The position numbers were made by a program, and so were the translations under genes. 8,690 nt of DNA from Erysipelotrichaceae bacterium UBA4808 (lineage in GTDB: Bacteria; Bacillota_I; Bacilli_A; Erysipelotrichales; Erysipelotrichaceae), in assembly GCA_002402585.1 (NCBI GenBank), contig DHGC01000099.1:29323-38012 (forward strand), given 5' to 3'. The notes under the pieces were generated by a model. That model saw nothing but the letters and a program-made list of their open reading frames with translations. It made no database searches and had not been told where the DNA came from. Below are positions 5,319 to 8,690 of this stretch, one piece after another; position 1 is the stretch's first letter, and each line of letters begins with the position of its first letter.

Positions 5319-5439
5319 CAGTAGAAAGGTCGTTGAATCGTTATGCTCATGATTGTCACACATCACAAGCAAAGCAATCTGTCTGACAGTCGTTTTTTAG
5401 GGTAACTAAGAGCGGCTTTTCTTTTGGAGGAAAAACACA
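5311..5439 (+). other. Leader region of bcd, with a possible 20-codon ORF
   Basis: This stretch shows no T-box, riboswitch or strong attenuator that I can recognise. It holds a small ORF (ATG 5343 to TAA 5403-5405, 20 residues) with a weak AGAAAGGT 12 nt upstream. The ORF lacks a run of Leu, Ile or Val codons. A weak 4-bp hairpin (CTGT-CTG-ACAG, about 5380-5390) is followed by a T-rich run, but it is too small to call a terminator. The bcd ribosome binding site GGAGG is at 5426-5430. Confidence 0.3.
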
Positions 5440-6522
5440 ATGAATAAATTTGATTACATGCAGAAGTATGGGTATGAGCAAGTCATTTACATGCATGACC
5501 GCTATTCTGGACTAAAAGGAATCATTTGCATCCATAACACAACTTTGGGACCTGCTTTGGGTGGAACCCGTGTATGGGAATATGAAACCGAAGAAGATGC
5601 GGTCTATGATGTCATGCGTTTGGCACGTGGAATGACCAAGAAAGCTGCATGTGCTGGATTGAATCTTGGTGGTGGCAAAGCGGTCATCATCGGAAACTCA
5701 AAACAATTGCGTAAGGATACCGTTCGCCGTGAAGCGTTCTGGAGAGCCTTCGGTCGTTATGTCGAGTCCTTGGGTGGACGCTATATCACAGCTGAAGATG
5801 TTGGGACGACACCAGATGATATGAGTTTGGTTCGTATGGAAACAAATCATGTCTTGGGCTTGCCAACGACCTCGGGAGATCCTTCACCATTTACGGCTTA
5901 TGGTGTTTATAAAGGCATCAAGGCGTGTCTTAAGGAAACCTTGGGATCTTCCAAATTGGAAGGTGTATGTGTGGCAATTTCTGGTGTCGGCCATGTTGGA
6001 GCAGCGTTGTGTGATCTGCTCCATGAAGAGGGTGCGATTTTGACCATTGCGGATATCGATGAAGAAAGCGTCAAACGTGTTCAAGAAAAGACAGGTGCTA
6101 GGGTTGTTTCACCGCACGAGATCTACGATGTGGATTGCACTGTCTTCTCACCGTGTGCATTAGGGGCTGTCATCAATGATGATACCTTGGGACGATTGAA
6201 GGCGAAGATCATTGCAGGTGCTGCCAACAATGTCTTAAGTGATAGTGAAATCCATGGGACAAAGCTTCATGAAATGGGGTTGATCTATGCGCCGGATTAT
6301 GTCATCAACGCTGGTGGCTTGATCAATGTTTATCAAGAGAAAATCGGGTATAACAGAGAGGCTTCCATGCGTGCAATCGATCAGATTTATGATCGCGTAC
6401 GTGAGATCATCGTTGAATCGAAGACAACGAATACGCCGACTTATTTGGTTGCGGATCGGATGGCTGAACGTCGCATTGAAATGATGCGCAACATCAACTC
6501 GATCCATATTCCGAATGAGTGA
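5440..6522 (+). CDS. bcd: Leucine (branched-chain amino acid) dehydrogenase
   Basis: This NAD-dependent enzyme reversibly deaminates leucine, valine and isoleucine to 2-oxoacids and ammonia in the cytoplasm. At 360 residues it matches the Bacillus leucine dehydrogenase length. The catalytic domain shows GPALGGTRVW (37-46), ARGMTKKAACAGLNLGGGK (62-80) with substrate-binding Lys68 and catalytic Lys80 at the same numbers as in the Bacillus enzymes, and ITAEDVGTTPDDM (116-128) with catalytic Asp120. GDPSPFTAYGV (146-156) is typical of the family. The Rossmann domain has SGVGHVG (181-187) and the acidic IADID (203-207). IAGAANN (258-264) completes the set. The start has GGAGG 9 nt upstream. A cre and extended -10 promoter precede it, and its end overlaps the ATPase gene by 8 nt. 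Related Glu, Phe or Val dehydrogenases are less likely given length and context. Confidence 0.94.
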   Translation: MNKFDYMQKYGYEQVIYMHDRYSGLKGIICIHNTTLGPALGGTRVWEYETEEDAVYDVMRLARGMTKKAACAGLNLGGGKAVIIGNSKQLRKDTVRREAFWRAFGRYVESLGGRYITAEDVGTTPDDMSLVRMETNHVLGLPTTSGDPSPFTAYGVYKGIKACLKETLGSSKLEGVCVAISGVGHVGAALCDLLHEEGAILTIADIDEESVKRVQEKTGARVVSPHEIYDVDCTVFSPCALGAVINDDTLGRLKAKIIAGAANNVLSDSEIHGTKLHEMGLIYAPDYVINAGGLINVYQEKIGYNREASMRAIDQIYDRVREIIVESKTTNTPTYLVADRMAERRIEMMRNINSIHIPNE

Positions 6523-7168
6523 GGTCTTGATCATCAGTGGTGCTTATGGGGTAGGTAAAAGTGAGTTTGCCTGTCAATGGGCACTGCGCAATGCGCCGTG
6601 TGTCTTAGCGGACATCGATGTGATCAATCCCTATTTCAGACCACGTGAATTAACGGCATGGTTTGAAGAGAGAGGCATTAAGATCATTGGGTCCTCCATT
6701 AAAAACCATACCAATCAGGATTTTCCGGCATTGAGTGGTGATTTAGGTCCTGCGCTTTCCGGGCAATTGCCCTTGATCATCGATTGTGCCGGCAGTGCAC
6801 ATGGCTTAAGGCCCTTAGCGGGTTTTAAAGAAGCTTTAAAAACGACGAAACTTTACTTGGTCGTGAATAAATATCGCAGTGATGCCTGGGGTGATGCGGT
6901 GCTTGAGACGATGGAGACATTCAGTCATTTTCTTGGGATTCCGCTTGCGGGCATCATCAATAATTCGCATTTGTTGGATGAGACGACAGAAGAAATGTTA
7001 ATGGAAGCACATCAAGAATGTCTAGCCTTATGTGAGCAATGGCAAGTGCCCTTGATCGCGACGGTTCTAACCAAGCGCTTCGCTTATCTACAAGATAAGA
7101 TAAGTAATGCGATGGTGTATGAAGAACTGTTGTTACGGCAGACATGGATGATAAAGGAGACCTTATGA
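6515..7168 (+). CDS. Uncharacterised P-loop ATPase (SIMIBI-like) in the vor operon
   Basis: I do not recognise a named family. The 217-residue soluble protein starts with a Walker A loop, SGAYGVGKSE (8-17), followed by VLADIDVINPYFRPRE (30-45), which resembles the switch I/Asp region of MinD/Mrp/dethiobiotin-synthetase-type SIMIBI ATPases. LIIDCAGSAHG (88-98) looks like the DxxG switch II, and LVVNKYR (115-121) and GIINNS (146-151) look like nucleotide-base-recognition strands. There is no CxxC metal site as in Mrp/ApbC carriers and no membrane segment. The ATG lies 8 nt inside bcd without a clear ribosome binding site, so translation probably depends on coupling. Its TGA overlaps the vorD start by 4 nt. 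This tight placement suggests work with the Vor enzyme, for example maturation or activation; that is inference. Confidence 0.8.
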   Translation: MSEVLIISGAYGVGKSEFACQWALRNAPCVLADIDVINPYFRPRELTAWFEERGIKIIGSSIKNHTNQDFPALSGDLGPALSGQLPLIIDCAGSAHGLRPLAGFKEALKTTKLYLVVNKYRSDAWGDAVLETMETFSHFLGIPLAGIINNSHLLDETTEEMLMEAHQECLALCEQWQVPLIATVLTKRFAYLQDKISNAMVYEELLLRQTWMIKETL

Positions 7169-7383
7169 GAGGTGAAGTACTGTTCAATACGGATCGCTGC
7201 AAAGGCTGCAGCCTATGCGTGCAAGCGTGTCCGGTGCACATCTTGGCATTGGATACAACCCTTGTGAATGCGGTGGGGTATAATCCAGCGTATTGTTTTG
7301 ATATGAGTAAATGCATCGCATGCACGAATTGTGCGACGATGTGTCCCGATACCGTAATCACGGTCAAGAGGTTGGATGTATGA
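7165..7383 (+). CDS. vorD: 2x[4Fe-4S] ferredoxin-like subunit of 2-oxoacid:ferredoxin oxidoreductase
   Basis: This small electron-transfer (delta) subunit carries electrons from the thiamine/FeS core of a 2-oxoacid:ferredoxin oxidoreductase towards ferredoxin. The 72 residues contain two classic cluster motifs: Cys12-15-18-22-Pro (CKGCSLCVQACP) and Cys50-53-56-60-Pro (CIACTNCATMCP). An additional Cys44 lies between them. ATG 7165 is preferred over the in-frame ATG at 7144, because AAAGGAG (7153-7159) sits 5 nt before 7165 and the stop of the ATPase overlaps it (ATGA). Its own TGA overlaps vorB in the same manner. The KorD/VorD subclass is inferred from the branched-chain context. Confidence 0.9.
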   Translation: MRGEVLFNTDRCKGCSLCVQACPVHILALDTTLVNAVGYNPAYCFDMSKCIACTNCATMCPDTVITVKRLDV

Positions 7384-8432
7384 GCAAAGTGTTGATGAAG
7401 GGCAATGAAGCGATTGCCCAGGCTGCGATTGCGGCAGGATGCAATGCCTTCTTTGGGTATCCCATCACACCGCAGAATGAATTGATTGAATACATGTCGA
7501 AGTACATGCCTGAAAAGGGTGCTTTTGTGCAAGCGGAAAGTGAATTGGCAGCGATTAATATGGTTTATGGTGCATCTGCCGCTGGTGCGCGTGCGATGAC
7601 GTCATCGTCATCACCAGGTTTGGCACTTAAGCAAGAGGGTATTTCGTATTGTGCGGGGGCAGAACTCCCTGCGGTCATCGTCAGTGTCAGTCGAGGCGGT
7701 CCAGGTTTGGGTGGAATTTTACCGGCTCAAGGGGATTACAATCAAGCCACACGGGGTGGAGGCAATGGAGACTATAAAGTCATCGTCTTAGCTCCGAATG
7801 GGGTACAAGAAGCCACGGAAATGGTTCGTAAAGCCTTCTATTTGGCGGATACCTATCGTAATCCCGTCATCGTGTTGGCGGATGGGGTCATTGGTCAAAT
7901 GATGGAGCCGGTTGAAATCAATACGGAACCATTGCCATTGATGGATAAACCTTGGGCGAGTGATGGTAATCTTTCAAGAGGTCATCGCAATGTGGTGAAT
8001 TCTTTGTTTCTAAACCCAGTGGAGTTGGAGAAACACAATCTGGATCTAAGAGCGAAATACGATTTGATTGAGCAAAAAGAAGTGGACTATGAGCTCAGTC
8101 ATGGTGAAGATGCGGAAGTGATGTTTGTGGCCTATGGGACACCATCGCGTATTGTTAAAGCAGCGATTGAGAATCTAAAAGCGGAAGGCATCCATGCTTG
8201 TTTGTTTAGACCCAAGACCTTGTATCCTTTCCCATATAAAGCATTGAAAGAAGCTGCACAGGGGAAAAAGTTCGTCTTATGTGCAGAACTATCCATGGGT
8301 CAAATGATCCAAGATGTTCGTTTGAGTTTGGAAGGCAGTGTACCGGTACACTTTTATGGTCGTGCTGGTGGCATCGTCTTTGAACCAAAAGAACTTGTCA
8401 ATGCGGTTAAAGACCATTTAGGAGGACGCTAA
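7380..8432 (+). CDS. vorB: 2-oxoacid (probably 3-methyl-2-oxobutanoate):ferredoxin oxidoreductase, VorB/KorA-type subunit
   Basis: This is the pyrimidine-domain and domain II subunit of a thiamine-diphosphate, ferredoxin-dependent 2-oxoacid oxidoreductase that makes acyl-CoA, CO2 and reduced ferredoxin. From ATG 7380 it has 350 residues, typical of VorB. Motifs include GCNAFFGYPITPQNEL (20-35), QAESELAAINMVYGAS (51-66; Glu53 or Glu55 is the candidate thiamine-activating Glu), RAMTSSSSPGLALKQEG (71-87), SRGGPGLGGILPAQGDY (104-120) and a C-terminal domain II (MFVAYGTPSRIV, 248-259). The ATG overlaps the vorD stop (ATGA) and has AAGAGG about 8 nt upstream. A longer reading from 7311 would only extend backwards across vorD codons and is rejected. 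Valine/leucine-derived oxoacid specificity is inferred from bcd-ptb-buk; 2-oxoglutarate or general oxoacid use remains possible. Confidence 0.92.
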   Translation: MSKVLMKGNEAIAQAAIAAGCNAFFGYPITPQNELIEYMSKYMPEKGAFVQAESELAAINMVYGASAAGARAMTSSSSPGLALKQEGISYCAGAELPAVIVSVSRGGPGLGGILPAQGDYNQATRGGGNGDYKVIVLAPNGVQEATEMVRKAFYLADTYRNPVIVLADGVIGQMMEPVEINTEPLPLMDKPWASDGNLSRGHRNVVNSLFLNPVELEKHNLDLRAKYDLIEQKEVDYELSHGEDAEVMFVAYGTPSRIVKAAIENLKAEGIHACLFRPKTLYPFPYKALKEAAQGKKFVLCAELSMGQMIQDVRLSLEGSVPVHFYGRAGGIVFEPKELVNAVKDHLGGR

Positions 8433-8433
8433 G

Positions 8434-8690
8434 ATGACTGTCGTATTTCAAAAAACCAAGGGGTTGACCGATGCGCCATTCAGTTATTGCCCTGGATGTA
8501 CGCATGGCATCATTCATCGTTTGGTTGCGGAGTGTTTAGAAGAATTGGATCTCTTGGACCGTAGTGTTGCGATCGCATCCGTAGGATGTTCCGTCATGAG
8601 CTATGAATACTTCAATTGTGATGCGATTCAAGCGGCGCACGGACGTGCACCAGCGGTAGCAACAGGGGTCAAACGCGTCCATCCTGAGAA
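8434..8690 (+). CDS. vorA: 2-oxoacid:ferredoxin oxidoreductase, thiamine-diphosphate (VorA/KorB-type) subunit, 3' truncated by window
   Basis: The first 85 residues of the thiamine-diphosphate/FeS subunit are present and the gene runs off the window. The sequence shows APFSYCPGCTHGIIHRL (14-30) with the CPGC pair (Cys19, Cys22), ASVGCSV (48-54) with Cys52, and AAHGRAPAVATGVKR (67-81). These are hallmark cluster- and cofactor-binding segments of the family. The GDGD-type Mg-thiamine motif and the C-terminal cluster cysteine would be downstream. The start at 8434 has AGGAGG (8420-8425) 8 nt upstream, inside the end of vorB, and follows its stop by one base. A gamma subunit (VorC) is expected next but cannot be seen. 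Confidence 0.92.
   Translation, partial: MTVVFQKTKGLTDAPFSYCPGCTHGIIHRLVAECLEELDLLDRSVAIASVGCSVMSYEYFNCDAIQAAHGRAPAVATGVKRVHPE

Noticed and set aside
5376..5400. Attenuator or terminator hairpin in the bcd leader
   Set aside because: The stem CTGT/ACAG is only 4 bp with a 3-nt loop and is separated from the T run by several bases, too weak to support.
7144..7164. Earlier in-frame start (ATG 7144) for vorD
   Set aside because: The strong AAAGGAG at 7153-7159 would then lie inside the gene. The 7165 start has ideal spacing and the ATGA overlap used elsewhere in the cluster.
7311..7379. 23-codon N-terminal extension of vorB
   Set aside because: It reads the cysteine-rich end of vorD in another frame. 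Family members start with the (M)xKVLMKGNEA segment, which corresponds to ATG 7380.
6957..7532. 191-codon minus-strand ORF across the ATPase, vorD and vorB
   Set aside because: It lies opposite three well-supported genes, shows no recognisable domain, and is a typical antisense shadow. The same applies to the minus-strand ORFs at 226-636, 645-1013, 4518-4751 and 6235-6534.
1..8690. CRISPR arrays, transposases, phage genes, tRNA or rRNA genes
   Set aside because: No regularly spaced direct repeats, transposase-like ORFs, terminal inverted repeats or RNA-gene signatures were seen on either strand.

Overview
The window reads as chromosomal DNA of a fermentative, low-to-mid GC Bacillota (Firmicutes). 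Supporting signs are strong AGGAGG/AAAGGA ribosome binding sites, the lon-engB gene pair, a match to the CcpA cre consensus, TTGnnn/TATAAT promoters, and butyrate-kinase-type genes. The class cannot be fixed from sequence alone; an Erysipelotrichia-like or clostridial gut anaerobe is my guess. TGA is used as a stop (lon, bcd, vorD), so the standard code applies.

Layout. (1) 1-1472: the 3' part of lon, then engB overlapping it by 4 nt, closed by an intrinsic terminator. (2) 1475-2389: a small lipoprotein with an FMN-binding domain and a possible flavin attachment site, followed by a decayed tandem paralogue with two nonsense codons, one frameshift and a damaged ribosome binding site. A CRP/FNR-type inverted repeat (GTGA-N6-TCAC) lies upstream of both copies. 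(3) 2326-3189, minus strand: a two-domain glyoxalase/extradiol dioxygenase (VOC) protein resembling CatE. Its 3' end converges on and overlaps the pseudogene. (4) 3190-8690: a long plus-strand cluster of ptb, buk, bcd (leucine dehydrogenase), an uncharacterised P-loop ATPase, vorD, vorB and the start of vorA. Most neighbours overlap by 4 or 8 nt. A cre site and a second promoter lie in the 175-nt buk-bcd gap.

How the cluster works together (inferred from the known families): leucine dehydrogenase deaminates leucine, valine or isoleucine to 2-oxoacids. A ferredoxin-dependent 2-oxoacid oxidoreductase (VorDBA) decarboxylates these to branched acyl-CoA with reduction of ferredoxin. Ptb exchanges CoA for phosphate, and Buk yields a branched short-chain acid (isovalerate, isobutyrate, 2-methylbutyrate) plus ATP. 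This resembles the Bacillus ptb-bcd-buk-bkd operon, with an anaerobic ferredoxin enzyme in place of the lipoamide-linked Bkd complex. The least explained member is the small ATPase between bcd and vorD. The most informative non-coding features are the paired CRP/FNR-like sites and the cre.
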